Source of the DNA: Haemaphysalis longicornis
Taxonomy: Eukaryota > Arthropoda > Arachnida > Ixodida > Ixodidae
Length of the DNA: 64,000 nt
Direction of reading: 5' to 3'
Assembly: GCA_013339765.2 (NCBI GenBank)
Contig: CM023457.1
Coordinates: 28,912,909-28,976,908, forward strand
The translations under genes were made by a program, and so were the position numbers. Of the stretch, positions 37,173 to 49,313 are shown piece after piece (positions within the stretch are counted from its first letter, which is position 1; each line of letters starts with the position of its first letter). The notes under the pieces are model-generated. The model searched no databases, was not told the origin of the DNA, and saw only the letters and a program-made list of their open reading frames with translations.

Positions 37173-39694
37173 TATATATATATATACTTATTCATCTCTC
37201 TCTCCATCTCCCTCTCTCCCCATTACTGTAATTCCCCACCAGAACAGACATATATTAGCGTGTACCACGGAGTACCTTTCCCTTTCTTCGCCCGTTCTTT
37301 ACGTCACCCTTCTCTTTTTCCCTCCGCGTCTTACCATCCCTTCTTGCCGTTTGTCGGGTTCCCATTTTCTCGGCCCTTACTCCCCGGCGGTCGCAAGAGC
37401 ACGCAGCGAAGCGCGCATCCTGCTTCGGCTGCCTGCATCTTCGCCCCACGGAGAACGGTAAACAGTCGAGCTTCTGAAGCATCGCTGCATCATCCTAAGC
37501 AGACAGGGCGATTCGCTGCATGCCCGCGACCGTCCAAGTGAAACAACGAAACAAGAGCGCCGAACGAAGTCAGTGCCATCCGACGCCGCAACAACAAAAC
37601 AGAGATCTCCGAAGCGCGATATCGACGGCGCCTCGTCATGCCGCGGAAACGATACAAGACGCCAGCGCAACGGGATTACGGCAAACTAATTTAAAGAGAA
37701 CGTGCGCATACTGTTTCACGTGCTGTGGGGACAACAAGAGGTGGGGGGGGGGGGATGATACGCTACAAGGCGTACTGTCCAGGGGACGCTGAGCAGAGTT
37801 AATAAGCAGTTGCGTCACTGCGTCATTTATTTCCTGGTACAATGCCTAGTGCGAGGCTTCGTTCGCGGCGTGCATAATTTGCATTATTGCATACGAATGA
37901 ACGTCCCGTACACAGCAAAAGACATGGAGAGGGGGATAAGACGCCTGTTGTGGTGTTGAACTGGGCGAGGGAGCCACGCGCTAAGCTTTAGGATGCGAGA
38001 ATGACGACGTCAGTTTATCAAGTTTAGGACGCTTTCTTGTGCCGGTTATTGGCCTTCCGATTACTTAGCGCTTCTGCAGCGGCCCCCAATCGCCAACCAA
38101 TATCTATTCGTAGTTGTACCCGGCGTTCCTACGGCATCCGTCAGAAGCGGTATCTGCGATGAGAGCGAGCTACCAAAAGTAATGGCTGCGCCAGCAAACG
38201 GAGGAGCACATAGGGGTCGTAGAAAAGGATCATTGGGCGCTTAGCCTAGCACGTTTATTTTATCATCGACCGTGCGTGCACGTTCTCCCTGTTTATTTGC
38301 CGAGCACTATCCAGTCAACTACAGCGCGACTACATCTCCTTGACGCTGGCTCATCGCCTACTTATTCAAGGGTATACCGATGCCAATTAGCGGTATATGC
38401 AACGCGCTCGGATACTTTCCGTGCGACCTTCACACGTGCCGTCGGTTCCACACCACCTATACACAAAGAGGACCTCTGTAGTGCAACATTATTCGGACGC
38501 TATTCCGTTGATGTGAGCGAATACACCGTACATTCCGTCAGCTCCAAATTCCGGAAGAAGGCGTGACTACGCAACGGAACATCGGTGGTGATAAGGCGTA
38601 ACGCGCGAGTCCATGGCCTTCTTGCCTCTTGAACGTGTTTATCCTACTTCATTTTGAGACGTCGTGAAGAAGTTAGGTTCTTGTTTTAGCACGTGGATGA
38701 CGTGCAAGGAACAACCACCACCACACCATGCTGAGAAAGCCTTAGGAGTGAGGGCAATCGCCTTATTCCGCGTAGACGAGCGGTTGGACGTATCCTGTTC
38801 CGTTGACGCCATCACGCAGTTTTCTTTTTAAATGGGAGGAGGAGGGGGGAGGTTCAAAGAAATCTACGAAGGATGGTCTGCCTTCAAGGCTTTCTTTTTA
38901 ACTAAGGGGTGTCGGCGCAGCGTGCGTGCGGCAAAAATTGGACGAGGTGGGCGTGCATTTGGAGGCATCTGCTATATCTCTGCTATCGACCTCTCCGGCC
39001 ACTCGTGAAACAAGAGCACTCTGTGTCGTGTAAGCTTTTTGGTTGTATTACCCGATTTTTCGCAAGGTGTAATAACGGTGATGAAATCTCGTACTTAGGA
39101 CTGCGCAGAAGTTCAAGGTTGTGTTCGATCTACCTGCGTGAAGAAGGTGTGGCCTTTTTTTTTTTTTCGCTCAATGTTGCTGCAAAAAAGGGATTTGAGT
39201 TTTCTACTGTGAATTCTTAGGCAAGCAGAGAGCACGCGAGAAACTGAAGGAGAAGAGGCAGTACTGCGCTGTATGAAATGAGAGCGACCGCTTCACACTA
39301 CGTAGAGTAATCAACTCGCTACTAGACAAGGTTTATTTGAACCGTTCCTGATACCCAGCACGCGTAAAAAAAGTAACTGCCCTTCCACTCTGGGAAGATG
39401 GATGGCCGGCGACGCTGGGCGCAGTGCGGCTAGTGCGCTAAACAAAACCCGGGTGTTTGTAATTTGCTATTGAGCATACTACCTAGCTAATTAGTCGAAT
39501 GAAACTTGGCAGGACTGGAGTTTTAACTACAAAGCTGTTTGCCCCATCATTAGAGTTCCATGTCTGATTAAAACAAAAACCAAGAAAATGCCGAGCGCAC
39601 GAGTGTGCGCGCCCCGCGACGACCGGCCAGCGTTCCCGGCGCACGTTTCTCAAGCCAACCATGCCAACTTACCGAGAATGGCAAAAAAAAAAAT
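37173..39694. other. No supported gene
   Basis: Short TA units at 37172-37187, pyrimidine-rich to 37350, a G run near 37743-37754. Frames of 60-103 codons have no recognised domain. Confidence 0.35.
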
Positions 39695-40041
39695 CCAGTG
39701 CTCGCCGTAATCGTGGCAAGACTTGCTGGGAACGAGAAAGATTGATTGATTGTAGGGTTTAACGCGCTGACGCAACGCAGGCGATGAGGCGCGCCGTAGT
39801 GGAGAGCTCCGGATTCATTTCGACCACATGGGGATCTTTAACGTGCGCCGAAATCTCATGCACACGGGCGTTTTCGCTTTTAGCCTCCATCAGAAAAACG
39901 CCCGCCGCTGCCGGGAATCGAACCCGCGACCTCGTGCTCAGCATCGCAACGCCTCAACCACCGAGCCACCGAGGCGGGTGGGAACGAGAAAGACTCCAGC
40001 GTTCACTGTAATCGTGGCAACGCTTGCTCGGAACGAGAAAG
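39695..40041. repeat. 46-bp tandem duplication split by a SINE
   Basis: 39695-39740 and 39996-40041 are 46-bp direct copies sharing TAATCGTGGCAA, GCTTGCT/ACTTGCT and GGAACGAGAAAG. The SINE copy B with its target duplication lies between them, so the duplication pre-dates the insertion or brackets it. Confidence 0.75.
39741..39979 (-). mobile_element. tRNA-derived SINE (second family), copy B, complete
   Basis: Minus-strand, about 239 bp, flanked by a perfect 13-bp target-site duplication GGGAACGAGAAAG (39728-39740 and 39980-39992), which fixes both ends. On the minus strand it opens CCGCCTCGGTGGCTCGGTGG (A-box region), then GCGTTGCGATGCTGAGCACG, a B box GGTTCGATTCC within GTCGCGGGTTCGATTCCCGG, the family body, and an (AATC)n tail. 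The exact duplication indicates LINE-mediated insertion and relative youth. It is non-coding; the 75-84 codon frames through it are artefacts. Confidence 0.9.
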
Positions 40042-40429
40042 ACCCGTCATGGCGTACGCCCCTCCAAGGTGATGTCAAATGATTATCACTTCCTAAAAAT
40101 AGAGGAGAACTTCACACTTATAGCACAAATGATAGAGTGAAAGTCGAAGGTCGTTGCGGCAGTGATGAAGAAGCAAATGGGCGGCAATCGCGGAATTAAA
40201 CCGTCGTTGTGGTCGTGGAGGTTGCGTACAGATTCGCTACCTTCAAGTCTTACGCATTAGTGTGAGCTTCCTTCATCTTTTTTTTTTTTCTAGGGGACAA
40301 ACACGGGGCTGTCCATTTTCCTTCCCGGCGTCGTGGGCATCTTACTGTCTGAGTAACACACCAACAAAAACCGCTCGACCACGGATGAAAACGGTCGAGC
40401 CGCTTCTGGCCGTGAGACGTCCATGTTTG
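40042..40429. other. No supported gene; dispersed repeat at 40205-40281
   Basis: 40205-40281 matches 6706-6785 (TTCGCTACCTTCAAGTCTT, TTAGTGTGAGCTTCCTTCAT). It is followed by a 12-base T run. Confidence 0.55.
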
Positions 40430-40605
40430 AAAGAAGGAAAGAATACATTTTTTCGTCCATCGGGATCAGGTATTGGGGGTGGAGGAGGCCCACAGGGCCG
40501 CCGCGACCGCCAGGGCCCGGGTGGTGGTCAGGACTTGGCCTGACTCCCCCGGGTCACGCAACATCTGCTCCCAGAGGACAGAACGGGTACGTCAACGGTG
40601 AGCGC
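40430..40605 (-). mobile_element. LINE 3' terminal fragment (I-like), minus strand
   Basis: Minus-strand reading from about 40574 gives WEQMLRDPGESGQVLTTTRA then LAVAAALWASS and a stop. This fits the 'WEALL.S.D...Q..LV.RA...A' closing motif of I-like LINE ORF2. It is followed on the minus strand by GACGAAAAAATGTATTCTTT, resembling the A-rich signal plus T/C-rich end seen at 28.6 kb. Short and degenerate, hence moderate confidence. Confidence 0.4.
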
Positions 40606-42559
40606 GCGAAGCCTGCCTGTGCGTGCATGTCCCCATTTCCCCCCCCCCCCTTCCCACCACCACCAAATGCTCGCATAAAAGTGGCACGGGTTATAGAGGG
40701 TGTGCGTGGCGATCAGTATACACTACTCCGAAAAGGGGCGGCTGCGGTGTAGGGTAGTCTGTAAATGTATACTCTCCCTGGATGGATATATGCTTTACTG
40801 CACAATCCAGATTACAAAGATTAAGCTTACACCGATCTCCTTTATGTCGGCATCACTTCTAAACATAAATGTATTGCTGGGAAAACATTTTTCCAGTGGC
40901 AATATGAGACATCAAAAAACGAAGGCCTTCAGGCCTTTTTTTTTTTTATGAATTTTTTCATACATTGAAGAAACGTTCCTCAGTTTTCGCTCCACACGGG
41001 CGCTAAAAACTGGGAAATTAGACGTACACAGCTTCGCTGTAACCAAGATTGAAGGCGCTTTGAGGTGGAGACGGTAAACGAGAGCGTTGTTCGTAATGCT
41101 CACAAGATAGAGGACCCCGGCTGCCATCTGTGCTATTCATCGTGATGACACAACTCTCGAAATTGGACGACTACAACTGCCGACTGAACCGAAGTCTTGT
41201 CGATGGGCCGCATCCGATGCCTTAGATAATGCAGCAATGCGCCAAGGTGCCCTATTGTAGCGAACAATCCAAGAGGATCTACACAGCCCGTGCACCGGTG
41301 TCGCACACGCCATAGCAGGCTGCCTGGTTGCAAAGCGCTTTCACGAAAGATGGGTGTCAGCGGCTGGCTTCAATCCTGTAGAGATTGTGCGGAAAGCTGC
41401 CCTTGCGAATGAAAACCATTGGATGTTTAAGCACAAAATCCTGGCGACATCCCGGATTTATCAGCAAAGCTACCGCAACTCATTGCACTCGAAACCTAAC
41501 CCTCCTCAACCCCTGAATGGCCAGACCCATGTGCGGAGAGCAATGCGTTTCCGCTCGCGTTTTCCATCTGCAGAAACCGTTCCGGCAGCGGTGGGGAACA
41601 CGAATAAACGCTACAGAGACCGGTCTTGGAGAGGAGAAAAAACGCGAGCGGAAACGCGTCGCTTACCGCGCATGTGTTTCGCCTTTAACGCATTCATTTC
41701 AACCCCTCCGGGCTGTCCGTCCGTCCTTCGGCTGGCAAACAGCGGGGCCAATCTCGGGCTTAATGGTGTTTGTGCCGCGTGCAACATTCAGTATAGCCAC
41801 GATCTCCCCTTTGAGCGGAAATAGACTCGACGTGATCCGGCGGTGCGCGGAGTATTGACGGAAGAAGCGACGGCCGGAAATAGAGGCAGCCATGCCTGTC
41901 GCGTGCGAGCGCCGCATTACATGCCGTGCTTACATGGGAAAGCCAATAACAGCGGTCGCGCCAAGCCTCCCCCTCCCTTTTCCTCCTCCTCCGGATTTTC
42001 TCTTCATTGCGCTCTTTCGTGCGCGTGGCGCCAAAACGGTCGCTCACCGCGATTAAGCTGCGCCCACATCATTAACGGCAAGGGTCGCTTCCAAAACAGA
42101 CGACTTTCGCACGCGCGCGCCCTAATTATTGTTTTCCGTGCCCCGCTGTTCTAATTTTGCTGCTGCTGCCTTTTGTGTGCGGTCAGTGCACTGCGTTACT
42201 TTGGTTTTATTTTATTTTCTTTTTAGAAAAAAAAACAGCAGCATTCACACATCGCTCCGAACCCCTTGGGATATCGAATGGTCTCATGCAGGCTTTTAAA
42301 TTATTTGTGACGTCTTTTATGACGCACTGATTAGTGCTTAATTTTGGCTAAATTATTAAGTAGAGTTGAACCCTTCTAATTATATTTAATGATACGTATT
42401 TGTCACTGTCAGCCATTGGTATTCTCCATAGCTTAATTATTTAAAGTACTCAGCGAAAAAAAAAGAAAACCACGTGCGGAGACTGAACTGTGTAGGAGAA
42501 ATGCAGTGACAGAAACAGGAAAGGAAAGGAAACGATATACACAAGAAATGTATAAGATA
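40606..42559. other. No supported gene; 19-bp inverted repeat
   Basis: A perfect 19-bp inverted repeat (GCGTTTCCGCTCGCGTTTT) lies at 41545-41563 and 41639-41657. The plus frame of 156 codons at 41354-41824 runs through it and has no recognised domain. C run near 40640-40651. Confidence 0.4.
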
Positions 42560-42655
42560 GATGAAAGCATGTACCCTAACCGGGATCCGAACCTAGAACC
42601 TTCTGGTAGCGCCTCTAATGCTCTGCTAATTGAGCTGCACGGGCCGATGTATTCA
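42560..42655 (-). mobile_element. tRNA-like SINE head, minus strand
   Basis: On the minus strand: TGCAGCTCAATTAGCAGAGC (A-box and D-arm-like, complementary GCTC/GAGC stem), then after about 30 bases GGTTCGGATCC (B-box-like). The anticodon stem does not pair well and the T stem is mismatched, so I read it as a tRNA-derived SINE head or tRNA pseudogene. Confidence 0.5.
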
Positions 42656-43043
42656 CCCGTATTTTTATATTAAATACTTGTGCATGAAACTGTATCCAAT
42701 TCAGGGGAGTAGTGGCACAAATTCGTGCGATTGACAAATTTAGGACCTGTAGTCGTTATATACATGTAAATTTAGATGTTTAGTAGCGTGATAATTGCTA
42801 AGAAAAATCGAAAGATAAAATACGACCACAGAAAACCATTCTGGTCACGCCGCCTTGAAAGCTTACTTGCTCGCACCACAGGGGTGTGTGCAGAGAAGCC
42901 TTCTGTGCGGCTTTTGAGTATTTCTACCAAGGAGGTTTAAAAAATTACTACCTCCTCGGTTTATACATTGAAGGACAGCGGAACGGCAGAGACAGCGGAG
43001 GACAGCCGACGCTGAGTATTTACCTGCACGGTTATTTCTCGTT

Positions 43044-44506
43044 GTGTCGGGTTTTTCAGCCGAGATAACGCGTAGAAAGCTGGTGCAGTGTGATAGCTGT
43101 CCGCGGCAAGTAGACGCAGAGGAGCTTCAGCGGGATGGCGGTGAGGCAGACGAAGGGGCAAGTACAGTCGAAAGCTTTATGACAGTAAACACGGGAGCGC
43201 GTGCCGCTCAGTACATGCAGAGCGGTCTGGCGATGAGATGACGAACTTTCGTAGTTCGTACAGGGCGGATCCACTCCACGAAAACGGTTGATTGCGCTGT
43301 TGTCTGCTGCGCTAACTACGTTAGATAACTGGAAACTATTCCAGAGAATACTTGTGCCGATGAGGGGCTTTTCATCAAGCGCGAAACCCAGCGAACGCAT
43401 TAAAACGTTTGCTTTTCTCTTCCCGATTGGGTGATAAAAAATGCGTTATCTCCCGTGAAGTAACTAACGCAGCAGGCAGCCGCGCGATAACGCGCTTTCA
43501 GGGAGTGCGGCCGCTAAACGCACAAACTGCGAGAGCGCGCTAGCCTCTCACCAGAGCGCTCTGCATGTATTGAGCGGCACGCCCTCCCGTGTTTACTGTC
43601 ATAAAACTTTAGACTGTACGTGTCGTTTATGCTTAGTGGTGTCTCGGCTAGAACGCGTAGAAGCGGATAACTCAGGGTTAGCTACACGAGTTGCAGAACT
43701 GGAGGCAGCGCTAAGTAACGAACGTGACGAACGGAGGGCCGTTGAGGGAAAGTTAGATACAGCTGAGAGGAAGCTAGAAAGGAGCGTCATTTCGCCAACA
43801 AATGACGAACACCTCGGCCCATGCAGCGTAAGGGAAGCATGCACCGAGGTGACACACGGGGTGGAAGCAACGAAAGGCAACAGCTACTCCCACGTGCTGC
43901 AAGATAGGCCAGCAAAACCAGTCGATAAGCCGGGTACCAGTAAAGAGCAGCACGTGGCAGATAGCGCGGTAATCATAGCGGGAGATTCTAACAAGAGGAG
44001 CAGCGCTGCCATAGTGGAAAGGGTAAAGGGGGATAAGCGTGTGAAGGTGGGGTGTTTCCCCGGTCAAACGATGCAGACGGTGATGACTCGAGCGAAGGGG
44101 CAGCTGGCCTTGTCCAGTATAGCTAGAAACCTCGGGTGATTGCCGCTGGGCTTAACGATGTTCTCAAGGGAGAGGAGAGAAAACTTGGCCAGGAGATAGC
44201 GAAGGGGGTAGATGACCTACGGGCGACGGCCCTAAATGTGCTCATTGCAGCCTGCACCGTGCCGGAGGTGACAAAGCAGGGCGTGCACACCGAACGGGCA
44301 GTACTCACCGCTAACAGCGAGATGCGGCAGGGAACTTGGGCTTGAAGTGATAGACGTGAACATGGTAGTGGGAAGCATTGGACATAGTCAAGCTTTTCAG
44401 TGGGACGGGATTCACTTCAGCCCCAGGATAGAAAAGAAGGTGGGGTGGCGCTTAGGTGGGAGAGCGGTAGCTTTTTTAGGGGGCCTCGCAAAGCTAAGGA
44501 AGGCAA
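43044..44506 (+). pseudogene. LINE ORF1: zinc finger, coiled coil, SGNH esterase (broken)
   Basis: Nucleic-acid-binding and esterase protein of a CR1-type LINE. Frame 0 at 43044-43164 gives VQCDSCPRQ, the first Cys pair; after the inserted MITE, frame 1 gives CRLC, the second pair, then a heptad-rich coiled coil (SRLERVEADNSGLATRVAEL). The esterase follows: block I with GDSN (Ser codon 43987-43989), FPGQT, block III GLND in frame 0 at 44148-44159, and block V DGIHFS in frame 1 at 44404-44421. Thus at least two later frameshifts (near 44136 and 44345) break it, besides the MITE. Without the MITE and one TA copy, frames 0 and 1 join exactly. The start is uncertain; GTG at 43044 is only where the open frame becomes recognisable. 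Confidence 0.75.
43165..43616. mobile_element. 452-bp TA-flanked MITE inside LINE ORF1
   Basis: Flanked by TA on both sides (43163-43164 and 43617-43618). Terminal inverted repeats of about 65 bp (43165-43229 against 43552-43616) have about five mismatches and begin CAGTCGAAAG / CAGTCTAAAG, with TTTATGACAGTAAACACGGG inside. The centre has no transposase. TA target and CAGT ends fit a Tc1/mariner-type non-autonomous element. It separates the two Cys pairs of the LINE ORF1 zinc finger, and its length plus the 2-bp duplication (454 = 3x151+1) accounts for the frame change across it. Confidence 0.85.
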
Positions 44507-44589
44507 ACTAGGCGACAATGGGGAAGCGAGGGACACATGCACACTCAACGCTGGGAGGCAGGCAGCCAGGCCTAGAGCTAACCGAATCA

Positions 44590-47223
44590 CCTACAGACAT
44601 AACTGAGAACGTTGACAGAAGCGATTTAAGTGGACACAATAGAGCGAACAATTTTGTAAAAGACAAAAATAGACCCCGTAAGCGGAAAGGGAAAAACAAA
44701 TGCAATAAATATTTAATCAACTACACAAATATGCAGGGAGGCAGAAAACCTGGTAAGTGGGTAGAAATTCAAAAGCAACTTGAACGGGAAGGAATGGACG
44801 TGTACGCTTTAGCCGAGACTCACCTCCGAGAAGTAGAAGCCCCACCGGTCATAGACAACTATGGCTGGGATGTTGCAACAGGACCACAAGAATGAAGAGA
44901 GGGGGAGGTGTTGGCATGCTCATTAAACAAGGTACCGACTGGCAGAGAGTACATGAAAGCTGTAAAGAGCATCTATGGGTTAGAGGCACCATAGAGGGGG
45001 GGAAATACATGATTAGGAGTGGTGTATCTGTGGACCGGAAGTAGTGCTAGGGAGGAAAATGAGGAAATGGTAAACTGTTTGAGAATAGATATAAACGACT
45101 TCAAAGATTCGGGTGAAATAATCTTAGTTGGATATATGAATGCCCACATAGAATGTTTGGATGGATACACAGACCACAATGGTTTTCTAGTGATAGATCT
45201 ATGTCAGGAAAACGGGCTTGTAATAGTAAACACGGAAAGCAAGTGTGACGGACAAATAACGTGGGAAAGCTGTAACAGACAGTCCAGCATAGAGTATAGT
45301 CTAGTATCCGAGACGGTATACGAAAGGTTGCGGGAATTGAGGATAGATGAAAATGGAACAGACAGCTTAGGAAGCGACCACAAGCGGCTTACCTTGCACT
45401 TTGGAGGCGCGACCCGGACAAATTTAGAAATAGGTACAACCGGAGGAACCAATTTGAACAATGAGCAGTTAAAGATCATCGCTGATAGGATGGAAAATGA
45501 AATCAATAAGTACCCGGAGAAAGATTGGGAGCACGACGAAATGATCGCGTTCATAAAGCATACGATCAACGAAGCCAAGCAACGAAACCGGTGGAAAGGG
45601 AAGAGAGAGCCGAGAAGCTGGGGGATTAAGGAATTAAAAGAGGCTATTCACCAGCGAAAAAAAGGCGTCGACAGAGCATAGAGAGGTAAAAAGAACTGGT
45701 ATGGAACCTGAGGTAGTGAAGGAAAAATGGGATATACACCGGGAAAAGAAACTAGAAGTGCAGAAAATGGTGCAAGCAAAGATCAAGCAGAAAAGCGAAC
45801 AATGCATGGCAGAAATGCGGAAGAAGGACAAAAGCGCACCTAAGAAGTTTTGGAACCCAGAAACGATATCCATCAAAAATTCTTGATTGATGAGGAGGAG
45901 AAACGTTTAGAAGGAGAGCACGTGTTGGCGCATATTCATTGAGTGATTAGTGAGAAGTTTAGGGAAATAGAGGTAGGGAAGCCTCCACGGATAACATCAG
46001 CGCCACACAAGACTGCGGAAAGGGAAATAATTTTGAGCAACCTTGATTCGAAAAAGGCAGAGCAAAAGGTTTCCCCCCCCGACAGCAGTGGGGCCGTACG
46101 GGATACCAATGCAACTGGTAAACCGGCTTGGACCTTAAACTAAGGAATCGTTCATGAGGGAAATAGATAAGGCGATACAAACCAAACAAATATCGGAGGA
46201 CTCGATAGAAAATAGGATGAATTTAATATATAAAAGCAGAGGCAACAAAGCCAGTGTTGATTCATACAGACCACTCACAGTAACGTCAGTGGTGTATAGA
46301 TCCGTAAAGCACGCGATAAAATCAAAAATTCAAGCATGCATGGAAGAAAATGAAATACTTGGGGAACTTCAGAATGGATTTAGACAAGACGGGCGATTGG
46401 ATGATAATTTGTTCGTGATAACGCAATGCATTGAAATTGCGAAAGCGCCGAATAAACCATTATGGATTACGTTCTTGGACATTAAAGGGGAATATGACCA
46501 CGTAAACAGAGAACTGTTGTGGATAATGCGCAAACTCCAGGGATTAGATCACGAGTTAATACAGTTCCTTATAGCAATCTATAAAGACAATAGAGTGCAC
46601 CTTACATGGAAAGGACATAAATGTGCCCAGCAGGTCAACATCCATCGGGGACTGAAATAGGGATGCCCTTTGAGCCCAATACTGTTTACAATTTACATGG
46701 CAGGGTTTGAAAAGAAACTGGAAGAAAGTCAAGTAGGGTTCAGCCTAACCCATATGCTGCAAGGCGAAGTGGTACAACAGCGTATACCGGGAATGTTATA
46801 CACAGACGACATTGTTCTTTTAGCTGATAACCAGACCGATATGCAACGGCTAATAAATATTAGCGGCCAGGAAGCCACCGACCTCGGGTTAAATTTTAGT
46901 GCCAAAAAACAGGAATAATGGTTTTCAATGACGTTACCACTGACGCAGTGTTTATCCAGCAAGGCGAATTACCCAGAGTGAAGGAATATAAATATTTAGG
47001 AGTGTGGATAAACGAAGGGGATAACTACTTAAGAACTCACGAGGAGCAACTTAAGGGTAAGGGAAAGCGAAACGCAGCTATAATGAAGCATAGAGCTCTA
47101 TGGGGCTATAACAAATGTGAAGTAGTGAGAGGAATGTGGAAAGGAGTAATGGTTCCGGGTCTCACATTTGCGAATGCTGTACTCTGCTTAAAATCAGACC
47201 TTCTATCAGGCCTTGAAGTGAAC
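44590..47223 (+). pseudogene. LINE ORF2: AP endonuclease and reverse transcriptase (broken)
   Basis: Endonuclease pieces: NYTNMQGG and 'VYALAETHL' (44720-44830), ILVGYMNAHI (45120-45150; family GDMNAHI), SIEYSLVS (about 45287-45310) and SDHKRL (45373-45390). The linker and reverse transcriptase follow: SYRPLTVTSV, NGFRQDGRLDDNLF, FLDIKGEYDHV, GLK-stop-GCPLSP with TAG at 46658-46660 in place of Gln, YTDDIVLLA (about 46798; the second residue of YADD is Thr), and YKYLGVWIN. Frameshifts lie near 44895, 45680, 45880, 46080 and 46910. The reading ends at 47223 in LSGLEVN; the minus copy continues with QRTVGRLAL. Inactive. Confidence 0.8.
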
Positions 47224-47380
47224 TACTTGAAGAGCCACTGAAACCCTCCTCCTTCCATCTAGCGGGTGTGGGTGGAGTCAGCGGCCCTCGTTGACCAGCT
47301 GGCCACGGTTCTTCTGGCAGAAGAATAACAATAGGTACCACTCTGACCAGAAATAAAGTCTTCTCTCTCACACACACGCA
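47224..47380 (+). mobile_element. Possible LINE 3' tail fused to the truncated CR1-like copy
   Basis: Sequence changes abruptly at 47224. A short frame reads ALVDQLATVLLAEE (about 47285-47326), like an I-like LINE end, and is followed by GACCAGAAATAAAGTCTTCT and a CTCTCACACAC stretch at 47346-47380, the same tail layout as the LINE at 28.6 kb. It is too short for a firm family call. Confidence 0.4.
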
Positions 47381-49169
47381 CTGAAAGGCAATGCCCAGAC
47401 CCACTTGGGCAGAAGTTACAGAAGCGCAAACTTTGCTTCGCATAACATCACCCATCTTCCGCGTAAGCTTTGCTCAGTGGTGAGCAAGGCGCAACGGACG
47501 GCCTGAGCAGGCGCCTCGCAGTTGCAGATTCCGCGGTTAATTTAAACTGTGCTTAAACGGAAACAATACACGCGAGAGGGAAAGGTACAGACACGAACTC
47601 ACGCACGCGCGGGACAAACACACACGCAAACTCGTAACGCCCTGTCAGCTGCCCAAGGCCATGTTTGTCTTCCCATTCCTCTCATTATTTAATCAGCTTC
47701 ACGAATCTTCTTTTTCTTTCATGATCCGATGACGTGCGTGCTGTCAACAGTACCCGTACCCTTCGGACCTGCGACCCGAAGGCAGGGTACCTCCGTCACG
47801 GCGCGTTAAACGCTGTTGACCGAACTCTCCGCCTGGACTTTCCCGGCCGCCTGACCCTTCGTTCCCTTTAACCATCGCCTCGTGCACCGACTATGCGCTG
47901 ACCTTTCCCTCCAAACCTCGTTTCGTCGGCTTCTCCCTCGACACCCTCGCCCACCCGATCCGCTCTTCATAAATAAGTCCGCGTGGTAGCACACGCGTTA
48001 AACTACGTCGTCCCACGCCATCTTCATTGACACCCTCTACGTACCAGAGAGCCCTCTCACCAAAACAAAAGTGAAGTAGCATCGTTATTTTTCCGCTCAG
48101 TTTATTCATACCTCAGTCGTAGCTCTTCCGTCTTTGTGCTTTCTCATTTTGAGTAGTTTGTAAGATAAAGAAAAAAAAACAGCGATTAGACGCACTTGGC
48201 GAAGCGAAGAGGTGGCCTTCGTTATCTAGAAGGTGTTGTCTGCGAGAACAAAGCGGCCAGCAAAGCAAGGGGTTGGGAACAGCGCGCGCGATAATGAATA
48301 GGCAAAGAGCGAGCACGCAGGGGAACACTGCAAGAGTGTATGCGCGGCCACGAATGGGGGAGGGGGCAGCGGTGGTTTGATCACTAGAGCGACACGATGA
48401 GACTGTGCGCGCGACCTGCGCTCGCGCGAGTAGGCCTCGACGTCGTCGACGACCCCGATTTCTCGGGTCAGCGATAACGGAAGGGAAAGAGCAGAAATAA
48501 TGCGCGTGCCGCTTCGGCGAAATTAACGAAAATAAGGGGGGAAAAAAGGAGGGCTAACGATTCGCCAGAAAGCCTTCCTCGGCAAAGGGCAAAACACGTG
48601 TGCGGAGGACGACGCAATTCCGCCCGCGTTTTCCCTGAACGACAGGCTTTTCCACCAGGGAGGCGGGAACAGAAAGGTTTAATGAGGTTTTATGACGTTG
48701 GCCTCACTTACGCCGGGGCTTGCATACTTCAGATTGGGGTGAATGCAATGAGGCGAAAGAAAAAAAAAGAGAGGAGGGGGTGATGAGTTAAAAGCTAATA
48801 AATGAGACGGAACACAAAATTCAATAAAATCGGAGACGAAAAAAAGTGTCACTAACAGGGGAAAGAAATCTGAGGGTTGAAGAACCTCGGACAATCCTGA
48901 AACTTAAAAAAGAATGCTGTAGGACTATTCGTCGGAAGACAATTCGTAATAGGGCAATTTGTCGAAATGACGATTCGTCGCTTCGACGTATGTGTTCAAA
49001 AAATTGTGAACTGAGCTATTTGGTACTGGGTAATTCTACTACTGCACGAAACAACACACTGAGGCAAAGACATAACGCGGGCACAGTGCAGACTATTAAC
49101 ACAATTTTATTGAGGAAGCTAGCAACCTGTAATAAAAGAAAAACAGGCATACTGCGCTGGAGTTGTTCT
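47381..49169. other. No supported gene between the two LINE copies
   Basis: GC-rich to 48600 and A-rich after. At 48918-48990 a decayed run of TTCGTCG..GACAATTCG words looks like a minisatellite. Frames have no motif. Confidence 0.35.
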
Positions 49170-49313
49170 TGATTATGATAATTGATGAGGCTTCATATTA
49201 CCAGAAAAAAATTAAAAAGAGACCTACATTTTATCTTCTTCAATTACTACTAACACTATACTCTTAGAGCAGGGACAAAAACCTTTTTAATCCCAAGATA
49301 CTTATTTTTTCTG

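Larger units (their letters stand above)
43030..47223 (+). mobile_element. CR1-like LINE, plus copy (ORF1 + ORF2), 3'-truncated
   Basis: Order and motifs: ORF1 with a Cys-pair zinc finger, a coiled coil and an SGNH-esterase domain (43044-44500), then ORF2 with AP-type endonuclease and reverse transcriptase (about 44590-47223). The copy is interrupted by a 452-bp MITE (43165-43616). It carries many frameshifts and stops and ends abruptly at 47223, where the related minus copy continues. It cannot move. CR1 group is inferred from the ORF1 esterase; I have not compared it with a database. Confidence 0.8.
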
